Both the position numbers and the translations under genes were made by a program. From IMG/VR virus record IMGVR_UViG_3300026544_000007, positions 1 through 45,551 of that record: a DNA stretch of 45,551 nucleotides; one strand, 5' to 3'. Source of the stretch: a virus. The notes under the pieces are model-generated. The model was not told where the DNA came from. It saw only the letters and a list, made by a program, of their open reading frames with translations, and made no database searches. Shown here in pieces: positions 7,738-15,600 of the stretch. Position 1 is the stretch's first letter, and the number at the start of each line of letters is the position of its first letter.

Positions 7738-8256
7738 CTAAACCTCCTTCCAATGTTTAATTAATTTCTGTTTACCACACATCTTATCTTCATAGCAAAC
7801 ACCTGATCTATATACACATTCTGGAACTAATAATCTTTCCAGATCTGGATCAACAATACCTATCTTTCTCTTTATCTCTAACATAATCTTTACAGTTTCT
7901 ATATGAGACTTAAAGCATAATCGTTTCCTTGCAATGTTTATGAGTGCTTGAGCATTACATAGTATACCATGATTAGTTGGAGTCCACCTATTCGGATTAT
8001 TAATATTAACCTTATCATCTCTTTGAGTCTTGCAATAGTGACCGATGATACCGATATTGTGCCTGACAAAATGAGTGCTGACAAAAGTAGGAATATTGTA
8101 CATACTGAGCTTAAACAACTGAGTACGCATAGGAGAGTGTTCATTACGATAGATGCGATCTAAAGTCATATGCGTTTCTGCATCTATAGTCATACTGCAA
8201 GCCCACTGCATTAGATCAATACCTGTTAGCTTTTCAACCTCTATCTTACTTTTCAT
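7738..8256 (-). CDS. thyX: ThyX-like flavin-dependent thymidylate synthase (divergent)
   Basis: 172 aa. The EHSPMRTQLFKLSMYNIPTF stretch and FVRHNIG with a trailing TQRDD correspond to the ThyX region, but the classical RHR-x7-S signature reads RHN with Tyr or Cys where the Ser usually stands. It fits a divergent phage ThyX making dTMP from dUMP. Position between a MazG-like gene and the ribonucleotide reductase supports this. The ATG overlaps the previous stop (TAATG). Activity is not certain given the altered motif. Confidence 0.75.
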   Translation of the reverse strand: MKSKIEVEKLTGIDLMQWACSMTIDAETHMTLDRIYRNEHSPMRTQLFKLSMYNIPTFVSTHFVRHNIGIIGHYCKTQRDDKVNINNPNRWTPTNHGILCNAQALINIARKRLCFKSHIETVKIMLEIKRKIGIVDPDLERLLVPECVYRSGVCYEDKMCGKQKLIKHWKEV

Positions 8257-8732
8257 TAAAAGCCAAGCCTATCTAATTCTTCTTGAATAAGAACAGCAGG
8301 ATCTGCATGATCAGTATTCTTTACAACCTTTCCATTTTCTTTCTTTGTACCTTTCAAATTATTACAACTAACTACAAAGGAAGATGCCATCTTTATTAAT
8401 CCACTTACTTCATTATAGTTTTCACCAAGCATACTGCATAGGTGTTCCTGCATATCCAACAAAACTACGTTAGCCCACTCTAATATCTCCTTATATTTCC
8501 TAAAGATATTAATCTGATCGCTATAAGACTCTGCAATATAACTACCAAACTTTGCCTGAGTACCATCAAGGACAAAGATGAAGTCAGCATATTCAGCCAG
8601 CATATGACTAAGAGTTTCTGCATTATAAAACTCCTTTGCTTCTTCACTCAACATACTTACTTCCAGCCCAGGGTTAAAAGTATCAAGCAATCCTCTATCA
8701 CGATTCCATTTAACAGTCAAAGCTTTACGCAT
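8256..8732 (-). CDS. MazG-like nucleotide pyrophosphohydrolase
   Basis: 158 aa from the ATG at 8732, which GGAGG precedes by about 10 nt; an ATG nine codons upstream has no ribosome site. The core LSEEAKEFYNAETLSHMLAEYADFIFVLDG shows the ExxE then ExxD pattern of all-alpha NTP pyrophosphohydrolases. Members clear NTPs, dNTPs or alarmones. The neighbours, ThyX and NrdJ, suggest a role in the nucleotide pool. Confidence 0.65.
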   Translation of the reverse strand: MRKALTVKWNRDRGLLDTFNPGLEVSMLSEEAKEFYNAETLSHMLAEYADFIFVLDGTQAKFGSYIAESYSDQINIFRKYKEILEWANVVLLDMQEHLCSMLGENYNEVSGLIKMASSFVVSCNNLKGTKKENGKVVKNTDHADPAVLIQEELDRLGF

Positions 8733-9117
8733 TCTTTCTTGCCCTCCTTCTCTTTGCATTATAAGCTACTCGTTTCTCAGCAGCAGTCTTATGATTATAA
8801 TAAATTATATTTGTTTGAGCTTCACTATATAGTTCCCAAAAGTTAATAAGCCTTTGCGCTGTCTTCATAACCTCACTCATGGAAGTAGCTTTACCCCATC
8901 GTTGGATGGTCTTCATAACAGAACCTTCTACCTTATTGCAGCCCCTATGAACTACTGCTCTAACATAACCAGTCTTATGATCATGATCAATCACTTGATT
9001 AACTGTCTTTGTTCTTGTTAAATCCTTTCCACAAATAGGGCAGATACCATTCTGTTTATTTAGAAGCATTCTCCTTACACTTGGTATCTCTTTTCTTTTC
9101 ATCTTAATTGGTTTCAT
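8725..9117 (-). CDS. Endonuclease VII-like Holliday junction resolvase
   Basis: 130 aa. A CPICGKDL zinc knuckle at about residues 26-33 pairs with a second cysteine in HRGCN, and the active-site stretch VIDHDHKTGYVRAVVHRGCNKVEG is the endonuclease VII (T4 gp49 family) signature. The C-terminus is basic (AKRRRARKNA). It replaces T7 gp3 functionally, resolving branched DNA before packaging. It overlaps the exonuclease stop by 4 bp (ATGA). Confidence 0.92.
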   Translation of the reverse strand: MKPIKMKRKEIPSVRRMLLNKQNGICPICGKDLTRTKTVNQVIDHDHKTGYVRAVVHRGCNKVEGSVMKTIQRWGKATSMSEVMKTAQRLINFWELYSEAQTNIIYYNHKTAAEKRVAYNAKRRRARKNA

Positions 9118-10346
9118 AAAGGATAAGATCCTTTCTCCTTAGTAGGTGGCTGCCATAACTCAAACTTCTCTGTCTGCATCCAAGCTAACTGAGCTTGTTC
9201 TATTAGCATATCTAAAGCTTTATCTTTATTTATATAATATTGAGTATAAGCTTTAAGAACACGACAATACATATCATATTCAGTCTTTGCACCTTCAAGT
9301 ATTTCATAGGCTCTCTTAGGTCCAGACCCTGGAATCCCTGGATAGTTATCTACAGAGTCTCCCATAATGATTTGAGCATAAAAGAATAATAGACCAGCTC
9401 CTTTAAGCTTAGTTATATTATTCTTAATCTTTGTTCCTACCTGTACCCGCTTATATTTTCCTTCACCCTTCCGTGGACCACGGGTAATAGTGTCTTGTTC
9501 CTGCGCCTTGGCTTTATCATCAAGGCAATACCAAGTATACTCTCTCTCCCATCCACTGTCTTCACACACCACTTCAAAATGAGAAACTGGATGAAGACTG
9601 CAAGGACGAAAAGTGAATAAGTCTCTTGGATCAAGTTCCTTGCCGTCAAACAAAGGCCAATACTCATAAGCATTAACCTCAACCTCTTTGTACTTAGGAT
9701 CAAGCCAACCTATTCTGTCTACCCATATCTCATTATCTTTATTGGTTAATTTGCCTACTGAATTATGTAAACCAGGAATCATATTTAAATCTTTATCTTG
9801 AGATAAGATGCAAAAGCCAGAGAACTTTCGATGCATATCACTAAATAGATTTTCTACTCCATTCTCTTTAGCAAAGATCTTATGTCTTCTCCAAGCTTCA
9901 ATACTTATTTCATCATCTGCCTCACACAGGTTAGATAGTTTAGCTGAATGATATGATCTAATCCAACTCTTAATTTCTTTAAAGAATGGAGGCTTATCTA
10001 ACTTACGCTGTCCTTTATATTTTTTAAGTGTACCAACTTCTAATCTAAAGTTCTTAAAGCTATCAGTAAGATAGAATAATGCAGCATCACAACCAGCTAC
10101 GGAAAGGGTTGAATTAATTATATGACTGACATGATTTATCTTTGCCTTCCAAATGCTGGTATCATATGGAGACTTTGCTCTCTTAAAAGAAAGATACTCT
10201 TGCTCAGTGCTGGTATATCCAACCAAATAAGGTATAGTATCTGCATCAAATAGTCCTACCAGCTCTCCATCTGTAGGCCACCTCTTAGTCTCTGAGTGAT
10301 CCGAGGCTATCATGAGATTAGGATCTACTCCATAATCAAAATTCAT
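9114..10346 (-). CDS. 5'-3' exonuclease (T7 gp6-like, FEN/RNase H fold)
   Basis: 410 aa, longer than T7 gp6 (about 300). Metal-binding acidic clusters are present in order: FDAD near 33-36, EADDEI, SQDKDL, and GDSVDNYPGIPGSGPKRA, the helix-hairpin-helix DNA-binding stretch. It removes RNA primers, takes part in recombination and can degrade host DNA. AAAGGAGG precedes the ATG, and the 15-bp dyad stands just upstream of that. Confidence 0.93.
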   Translation of the reverse strand: MNFDYGVDPNLMIASDHSETKRWPTDGELVGLFDADTIPYLVGYTSTEQEYLSFKRAKSPYDTSIWKAKINHVSHIINSTLSVAGCDAALFYLTDSFKNFRLEVGTLKKYKGQRKLDKPPFFKEIKSWIRSYHSAKLSNLCEADDEISIEAWRRHKIFAKENGVENLFSDMHRKFSGFCILSQDKDLNMIPGLHNSVGKLTNKDNEIWVDRIGWLDPKYKEVEVNAYEYWPLFDGKELDPRDLFTFRPCSLHPVSHFEVVCEDSGWEREYTWYCLDDKAKAQEQDTITRGPRKGEGKYKRVQVGTKIKNNITKLKGAGLLFFYAQIIMGDSVDNYPGIPGSGPKRAYEILEGAKTEYDMYCRVLKAYTQYYINKDKALDMLIEQAQLAWMQTEKFELWQPPTKEKGSYPL

Positions 10347-10359
10347 ACACCTCCTTTAG

Positions 10360-10374
10360 TCTAACACTGTTAGA
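10360..10374 (-). promoter_or_regulatory. 15-bp dyad before exonuclease
   Basis: Perfect TCTAACASTGTTAGA dyad. In the mRNA the hairpin ends a few bases before the AAAGGAGG of the exonuclease gene. Confidence 0.75.
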
Positions 10375-10385
10375 CTATTTAATGT

Positions 10386-10419
10386 AAGAAAAGAACCCCA
10401 TCCAAATTAATGGATGGGG
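10386..10419 (-). terminator. Rho-independent terminator
   Basis: Minus strand: CCCCATCC, loop ATTAATTT, GGATGGGG, then TTCTTTTCTT. The 8-bp G+C-rich stem plus T-rich tail is a good intrinsic terminator. It lies between the 10572 gene and the exonuclease and would end middle transcripts that start upstream. Confidence 0.88.
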
Positions 10420-10439
10420 CTATGTTACTTCTCTACTCT

Positions 10440-10571
10440 AATCAATAAAGTCTAACCATTCCTGCTCTTGCATATGAAGAAGTTACAACTTCATTTTTGC
10501 TGAAAGTCTTATTGCTCTTTCAAGAAAGTAAAAGACTGCTCTTGCATATGAAGCTGGTACTTCTTCATTTG
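10440..10571 (-). pseudogene. Decayed duplication of the neighbouring gene plus an RNA polymerase scrap
   Basis: 10462-10479 and 10536-10553 share the same 18 bp. The stretch around 10510-10560 closely follows 10710-10760 inside the adjacent gene; on the minus strand it reads ...ARAVFYFLERA, like ...SSAFLERAEA in that gene. 10440-10468 matches RNA polymerase codons at 19885-19913 with two differences in 29 bp (EQEW-DFID). The frames are short and broken. Confidence 0.6.
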
Positions 10572-10844
10572 CTAAAAGTCTTCTGCTTCTTCTTCTTCTG
10601 GTTCAGAATCAGCAACAGCTTCATATGCAAGAAAGTCAATGATAACATTAATCTTGCCTCTTGCCATCTTTGATTCAATATCAATTTCACGAGAAACACA
10701 ATAAGCCTCTGCTCGTTCAAGAAAAGCAGAAGACTGCTCTTCCATAATTGCAGCGGATTCAGCTTCTCCCTTGTTTGCAAATAGTTTAATCTTGTCATTC
10801 ACTCTTGTTGCGAACTGTCCGAATACTTCAATAACTTCTGCCAT
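10572..10844 (-). CDS. Small protein with acidic tail ending in Phe
   Basis: 90 aa, with GGAGG before the ATG and a phage promoter just upstream. Residues 1-75 appear helical (VIEVFGQFATRVNDKIKLFA). The last 11 residues, SEPEEEEAEDF, copy the character of the T7 gp2.5 tail: acidic run and terminal phenylalanine. It follows the SSB gene, which has the same ending. No family recognised; a replisome-associated role is an inference from the tail and the neighbourhood. Confidence 0.75.
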   Translation of the reverse strand: MAEVIEVFGQFATRVNDKIKLFANKGEAESAAIMEEQSSAFLERAEAYCVSREIDIESKMARGKINVIIDFLAYEAVADSEPEEEEAEDF

Positions 10845-10887
10845 AGCAGTTAACCTCCAAATTTAAATTATTATTATCTTGCTCTAT

Positions 10888-10905
10888 CTATACTGGTCCC
10901 TAATT
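10888..10905 (-). promoter_or_regulatory. Phage RNA polymerase promoter (consensus)
   Basis: Minus-strand AATTAGGGACCAGTATAG; predicted start G at 10888. It lies across the end of the SSB gene and drives the 90-aa acidic-tail gene. Confidence 0.85.
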
Positions 10906-11638
10906 AAAATTCTTCTTCTTCATTTAGATCAGGGTCTTTCTTCTCTATAATCTCTTTGGCTTTACTCTTAGTCTCTTCTGCATCTTCCTTCTTCTTTCTA
11001 ACCGCAAACTCTGGATTATCTTCTCTTATATTATTAATAATCTTTTCAGCTTTTGATCCCTTATAATTCTCTGACTTCATTAGCACCATATTAACTTCAC
11101 GGATAGGATTAAGCTCAAGCACTGCTTCCTTTGTAAGCTTATCAAAAGGAACATGACCTACTCCTTCCAAGATAAGTGGGTCCATCATAGCAGCAAACTT
11201 CTTAGGCAATCCAGAAACTCCACCAAAATTAATAAACTTAGGTGTTCCATCTTCATTCTTATCTTTGCTACCCTTGCAAGTAACTGTACAAGCAGCTCCA
11301 ATAATATCATCAAAACCTTTCGCTTTCTTTTCTGGATCTAATGCTGCAAGAAACTTAGTACAAAATGCCCGGTCTCCTTTCTTTAGTGGAAAGGATTTAG
11401 AAATAGTAAGTGGTGTGACAGTATCATCTTCAAAGTCATCATCTTCTTTCAATTCAAAGATAGCAATAACCTGGGGAAATGGTTTCTTCTTTTCACCTTT
11501 GAACTCTTCCCTATACATGCCTACATGAATCAGACTCCTAAGCCTTGCTGAGTGATCACCCTCTGTTGGATTCTTAAAATCTATTCCTGGTTCTTTAATC
11601 TCTTCTTTCGTTCCATAATCAAAATCATCATACGCCAT
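10904..11638 (-). CDS. Single-stranded DNA-binding protein (T7 gp2.5-like)
   Basis: 244 aa, close to T7 gp2.5 (232). The central beta-rich region (PQVIAIFELKEDD, ITISKSF-type strands, ACTVTCKGSKD) is consistent with an OB fold, and the C-terminus is highly charged, ending DPDLNEEEEF. A terminal Phe after an acidic tail is the gp2.5 feature that docks on polymerase and helicase. It sits between a small membrane gene and other replication genes and has its own phage promoter 31 bp upstream. Confidence 0.85.
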   Translation of the reverse strand: MAYDDFDYGTKEEIKEPGIDFKNPTEGDHSARLRSLIHVGMYREEFKGEKKKPFPQVIAIFELKEDDDFEDDTVTPLTISKSFPLKKGDRAFCTKFLAALDPEKKAKGFDDIIGAACTVTCKGSKDKNEDGTPKFINFGGVSGLPKKFAAMMDPLILEGVGHVPFDKLTKEAVLELNPIREVNMVLMKSENYKGSKAEKIINNIREDNPEFAVRKKKEDAEETKSKAKEIIEKKDPDLNEEEEF

Positions 11639-11668
11639 AGTGTTCTCCTTTTACTGTTAGTCTCTTAT

Positions 11669-11686
11669 CTATACTGGTCCCTAATT
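11669..11686 (-). promoter_or_regulatory. Phage RNA polymerase promoter (consensus)
   Basis: Exact consensus AATTAGGGACCAGTATAG on the minus strand, predicted start G at 11669. It gives the SSB gene its own transcript, fitting the high protein demand of SSB. Confidence 0.85.
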
Positions 11687-12005
11687 ATTTATAAATAGGC
11701 TTAGACTCTATTGTTATAGCCTTCATTAAGTCTCTCTTCTTAATACGAATATACCCTGGATTAGATCCCTGCTCCTTTAATACAATAAACTTCCAAGTCT
11801 TTGATACTATAAAACAAGGACCTAAAGATGCAGCATTAGTTAAGATGATATCCTTAAAAGACACACCTACGACCCAAGTAGGTTTATTGCTTGTCTTATT
11901 TCTTATCTCAATATAGATACCAGCTAAGGCATCCAAAAGTAAAGGTGCAAAGAATGGAATTATTACTGCCGTTGTAATAGCAGATATAATATAAGTTATT
12001 GTCAT
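11685..12005 (-). CDS. Small membrane protein, unknown
   Basis: 106 aa. The first ~35 residues are hydrophobic (YIISAITTAVIIPFFAPLLLDALAGIYI), one or two membrane segments, followed by a basic soluble part ending MKAITIESKPIYK. AAAGGAGG precedes the ATG. It lies between DNA polymerase and SSB. Membrane anchoring of a replication factor or a superinfection role are both possible; nothing in the sequence decides. Confidence 0.75.
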   Translation of the reverse strand: MTITYIISAITTAVIIPFFAPLLLDALAGIYIEIRNKTSNKPTWVVGVSFKDIILTNAASLGPCFIVSKTWKFIVLKEQGSNPGYIRIKKRDLMKAITIESKPIYK

Positions 12006-12014
12006 AAGCCTCCT

Positions 12015-14498
12015 TTAATGTGTGTCTGCCCAACTGTCACCAATCATGTACTCTCCTGCGGTTGGGCATCTTAGTCCTAAGTGTTTACCCGCCCACTCAA
12101 GTGCTTTACAATACTGCTCCCCAAGTGGATGATACAGACGCTGTATAGTATAGGTTAATCTTTCATCATCTTCCATCTCTCCTATGATCTTTGGTGCTGA
12201 GAACATACGACCAGCTTCATCATAATATATTCTCTTCTCTTCATCTTTCCAGTCTTGGATAGGTATCTGGTATGTGACTTCTTCTACTTCACACTCTTCA
12301 ACTTCACCTTGAAATTCATCGTGCATATGCACAACAATAGGAAAAGAATTAATATCATTAATGATTCCAAGTCTTGCACACTCATCTTCTGCATGAATAT
12401 GCGCCCACTTCATAACTAAACTACCTGTCATTTGAAGTAGTAAATTCAAAGCAGTATGCAATAGCAAAGAACCACCTTTTGATCTTATCCTACCCCAGCG
12501 ACCATCGACTGCAAGTAGATAACCAAACTTCTTACCTGCCTTCTCTACTCTTTCAAGTAGATCTGTAAGCTGAGGTAGCTCTCTCTTGAACTTAGATACT
12601 GCAACTTCTACTGTGTGCATATCAAGTCCAAGCTGTCTTGCAAGATTAGGTATACCAGACCCGTAAAGGAAAGCATAGATAAAAGTCTTAGCATAATCTC
12701 TCTTAGATAATCCAGCTAAGGTTTGATTATGTGTATGTATATCACCATGCAGTATGATCTTCTGATAGTCTGGATCATTCATGAAATGAGCTAACATTCT
12801 AAGCTCTAAACCAGATGCGTCACAACCAAGCATCATCTTTCCAGGTCCTGCTATAAATATCTTCCGCATCTCTTTACCATATAAACCACGGGAAGGTATA
12901 TTCACAACAACCTTATGACGCATCCTAAATGTATTAGTAGCTGCATGGAATGCTTTTGCTGGAACCCTCCAGTGTCCCTCAGTAGGCCAGTGTCCTTCTT
13001 CTGCATAGAAAGATTGAGCATTATGCTTATACCAAATAGACTCTTCATCAAAGTTAACTGCATTAGCTAATAGACCACGACATTCATTCTTACCACTGGC
13101 TTGTCTCGGCCAGCATTTATTCTTATCAAAGTATGCAGTGTCTTTCTTATTAAGAATTTGATTACGACGTGAGTTAATAACATACCATTCAGCAATACCT
13201 TTACACCAATCAGGTATACTTGAACCTGACTCTTCCCAGGCTTCAATGCTATCTGAATCTATTTTACCTGACCAAGGATATGGTAACTCTCCATTATTGT
13301 CTTCAATATAAGCCAGCTCTGTGTCATTGTAGTTAACCCCTTTCCATCCAAACTTATACAGCAATTGTTTAACCTGATCTCTATTACCTAATGGTATATC
13401 TTCCCATACAATGGGAGTAAAGGGACCATGAACTGGTAAATCTTCTGGACTAAATTCATGCTCAAATCCTCTTGCTTTAGGTATATACTTTGTAACATTC
13501 TTGAGATATTCTCCCTTTGCTGTTACAAGCTTCCAATAAGTAGTAGCATAAGATGCTTTGTAGTCACCTATCTCTAAGTCTTGTTCATATTGTAAGCTGG
13601 TCTTAACATCTACTGCATCTGATACTTTATTTACAAGACCTTGAATCTGAACTTGAGTTAGTTTCTTTTTCTTTATACGCTTAGGCATATTCGGTCTGAA
13701 AGCTTTCTCAACTGACAGTATTTTATCATCCATCTCAACTAATAGTTCATTCATTAGATTGACATCTACTGCAAAGGCCCGCTGTTCTTGTCTTGCAATT
13801 GAGAAAGCCATCCGTAGTTCACAGAAATAAGCATTCCTAATATCAAGGCCTGTCATTTTGTTAGGCCTTGATAGCTGCTCTCTCCACTCTGGAACAAGAA
13901 GTGATCTAAACATAGATTCACCTATCTCAACGTCCTCTATACACCTATGAATCATATCACCAGTTAAACAAGACCAGTCTTCATGATGCGGTTTGAATCT
14001 GCCCATACGGATGCCGTGTGATTCAATTGTATGTGGTCCCGGTAATTTGATACCCATACTATACACTTCACCTGGAAGCTGTCTCTCTGGGTTAAGAACA
14101 CGGCTCATTACCACTGTATCCATCGTCTTATATGGCATGATATCAGAATACTTTGCATTGACTCTTACTTCAAAGTGATTGCGCTTGAATGAGCCGTATG
14201 CTTTCTCAATTGCAAGGGCATCAAAGCCCGAAATATTGTGCATAATAAGCACTTCACAGGATCTGAGTAGTTCAACCCCATCCTGAATAGAACCAGCCTT
14301 AAATGAAGTGTCAGCATCATAATCATCCATCCATACTGGATTGATCCGCATATCAAAGTCATCAAAGAAAGTAAAGACTTCACCAGTCTCATAATCCTTA
14401 GCAACTATTACATGAATCTCATTCTCATATCCCTTCATATCCCATAATAAACCGATAGTCTCTATGTCAGCCGTTATGATTCTACCTTTACCATTCAT
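12015..14498 (-). CDS. Family A DNA polymerase with 3'-5' exonuclease (T7 gp5-like)
   Basis: 827 aa (T7 gp5: 704). Exo I is DIET with Asp11 and Glu13, Exo II is in IMHNISGFDALAI. Polymerase motif A is GCDASGLELR, motif B is KTFIYAFLYGSG, motif C is VHMHDEF. The extra length lies between the exonuclease and palm domains (about residues 230-520). It replicates the phage genome, in T7 with host thioredoxin as clamp; a thioredoxin-binding loop could not be identified here. GGGAG precedes the ATG. Confidence 0.96.
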   Translation of the reverse strand: MNGKGRIITADIETIGLLWDMKGYENEIHVIVAKDYETGEVFTFFDDFDMRINPVWMDDYDADTSFKAGSIQDGVELLRSCEVLIMHNISGFDALAIEKAYGSFKRNHFEVRVNAKYSDIMPYKTMDTVVMSRVLNPERQLPGEVYSMGIKLPGPHTIESHGIRMGRFKPHHEDWSCLTGDMIHRCIEDVEIGESMFRSLLVPEWREQLSRPNKMTGLDIRNAYFCELRMAFSIARQEQRAFAVDVNLMNELLVEMDDKILSVEKAFRPNMPKRIKKKKLTQVQIQGLVNKVSDAVDVKTSLQYEQDLEIGDYKASYATTYWKLVTAKGEYLKNVTKYIPKARGFEHEFSPEDLPVHGPFTPIVWEDIPLGNRDQVKQLLYKFGWKGVNYNDTELAYIEDNNGELPYPWSGKIDSDSIEAWEESGSSIPDWCKGIAEWYVINSRRNQILNKKDTAYFDKNKCWPRQASGKNECRGLLANAVNFDEESIWYKHNAQSFYAEEGHWPTEGHWRVPAKAFHAATNTFRMRHKVVVNIPSRGLYGKEMRKIFIAGPGKMMLGCDASGLELRMLAHFMNDPDYQKIILHGDIHTHNQTLAGLSKRDYAKTFIYAFLYGSGIPNLARQLGLDMHTVEVAVSKFKRELPQLTDLLERVEKAGKKFGYLLAVDGRWGRIRSKGGSLLLHTALNLLLQMTGSLVMKWAHIHAEDECARLGIINDINSFPIVVHMHDEFQGEVEECEVEEVTYQIPIQDWKDEEKRIYYDEAGRMFSAPKIIGEMEDDERLTYTIQRLYHPLGEQYCKALEWAGKHLGLRCPTAGEYMIGDSWADTH

Positions 14499-14499
14499 A

Positions 14500-14697
14500 T
14501 TAATTCTCCCAGGTGACGCATTCTATTCCAACAAAGTTAATAAGATTTCTACAATCAAAACAAGGATCATATACTTCATCTTTGAAATAAAAGTTAGAAC
14601 AATAACAGCAAGGTGAAGAGTCCGCTATAACAAGGATACCTTTGAAGTTTTCATTGCCAAGAATATCTTTTTGTTCTTTGGTTAACTCAGTAATCAT
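14500..14697 (-). CDS. Small Cys-rich (zinc-binding?) protein
   Basis: 65 aa with CCYC near residue 30 and CFDC near 46, then a single Cys near 59. The two CxxC pairs suggest one zinc ion. AGAAGGAG precedes the ATG and the 15-bp dyad stands immediately before that site. It ends two bases before the DNA polymerase start. Function unknown. Confidence 0.8.
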   Translation of the reverse strand: MITELTKEQKDILGNENFKGILVIADSSPCCYCSNFYFKDEVYDPCFDCRNLINFVGIECVTWEN

Positions 14698-14713
14698 ATC
14701 TAATCTCCTTCTG

Positions 14714-14728
14714 TCTAACAGTGTTAGA
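14714..14728 (-). promoter_or_regulatory. 15-bp dyad before small Cys-rich gene
   Basis: Perfect dyad. The hairpin is followed within about five bases by AAGGAG, the ribosome site of the 65-aa gene. Confidence 0.75.
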
Positions 14729-14731
14729 CTA

Positions 14732-14908
14732 TTAATTTGAATCAGCTATTAGATTAAGGCCAGTTAATCTATCTTGTACGATGCAGATGTAAGCAAGAGA
14801 ATCACCAATAGTTACGGTCTCCAACTCATAACCATCTATAGGCTTGCTGGTTGTAATAGAACCAACAACAGAATGATCCTCTCCTGATATAATAAATATA
14901 GTTTTCAT
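14732..14908 (-). CDS. Small hypothetical protein (58 aa)
   Basis: Begins MKTIFIISGEDHSVVGS and ends LNLIADSN. AAGGAG lies 6 nt before the ATG. It is the first gene after the promoter at 14947, and its stop is three bases from the dyad at 14714. It looks like a compact alpha-beta protein. No family recognised; coding is supported by the ribosome site and promoter placement. Confidence 0.75.
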   Translation of the reverse strand: MKTIFIISGEDHSVVGSITTSKPIDGYELETVTIGDSLAYICIVQDRLTGLNLIADSN

Positions 14909-14946
14909 TAAGTCTCCTTATTTATATTAACTCAAGTCTTTCTTAT

Positions 14947-14965
14947 CTATACTGGTCCCTTAATC
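14947..14965 (-). promoter_or_regulatory. Phage RNA polymerase promoter (one-base insertion)
   Basis: Minus strand reads TTAAGGGACCAGTATAG, one A longer than consensus upstream of the GGG. Predicted start G at 14947. It overlaps the stop of the 207-aa gene. Confidence 0.7.
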
Positions 14966-15583
14966 AAGGTAAACACCTTCAATAATTCCATTGCACATAC
15001 ACCTTTGTTCTGTTATGTAGGTTAGGTCATCATTAACTTGCATCCAGAATGTATCACCACGAGAACCATCCAGCCTGACCCTTGTTCCTACAAAATTAGA
15101 AACTCTGATATACAGGGAAACGAAGTCATCTCCTTGACCCCAAGCATGAAGCTCAAACCTACCACCAATTGAAACAAGATCGGTATGATTGATCCAAGGC
15201 AATGGAGTAAAATCATAATCTACACTATTAATCGTTACACCAACACGCATACCATTAGCTAAACTAACACCTCCATTGTTACCCCAGCCAGCGGCATCAA
15301 GAGTTTTTGAATCCCTTATGATAAACATAAAGTTAGCCATACTCCATATCTGAGTAGAGGGTACAGGCAAGAAGAACTTAACAGGAGTAACTGAACCATC
15401 TACTGCCATGTTTCTTGTAGTCCTATCATAAGGAGGTCCATTGTATAGACTTGTAAAGAATGGCATTAACTGTGGCCCTTCTTCTCCCGACTTGATTATC
15501 TGTTCATATGGAAAGACATCTTTAGTTCCGGCTGCTTCATAGAACTGTTTCCTTGATTCACCCTCTATCATTCTTAATGACAT
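14960..15583 (-). CDS. Beta-rich protein of virion-like character, unknown
   Basis: 207 aa. Alternating hydrophobic strands and many Gly, Asn and Trp residues (SLANGMRVGVTINSVDYDF, GRFELHAWGQGDDFVSLYIRVSNF) suggest a beta-sandwich or jelly-roll, such as a virion appendage or carbohydrate-binding domain. It is encoded between primase-helicase and DNA polymerase, where a structural protein is unexpected. AAAGGAG precedes the ATG. No family recognised. Confidence 0.75.
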   Translation of the reverse strand: MSLRMIEGESRKQFYEAAGTKDVFPYEQIIKSGEEGPQLMPFFTSLYNGPPYDRTTRNMAVDGSVTPVKFFLPVPSTQIWSMANFMFIIRDSKTLDAAGWGNNGGVSLANGMRVGVTINSVDYDFTPLPWINHTDLVSIGGRFELHAWGQGDDFVSLYIRVSNFVGTRVRLDGSRGDTFWMQVNDDLTYITEQRCMCNGIIEGVYLD

Positions 15584-15600
15584 ACTACATCTCCTTTAGA

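Noticed and set aside
10565-10798. 77-codon alternative frame over the acidic-tail gene
   Set aside because: No ribosome site and low-complexity composition; the overlapping 10572-10844 frame has promoter, GGAGG and normal composition.
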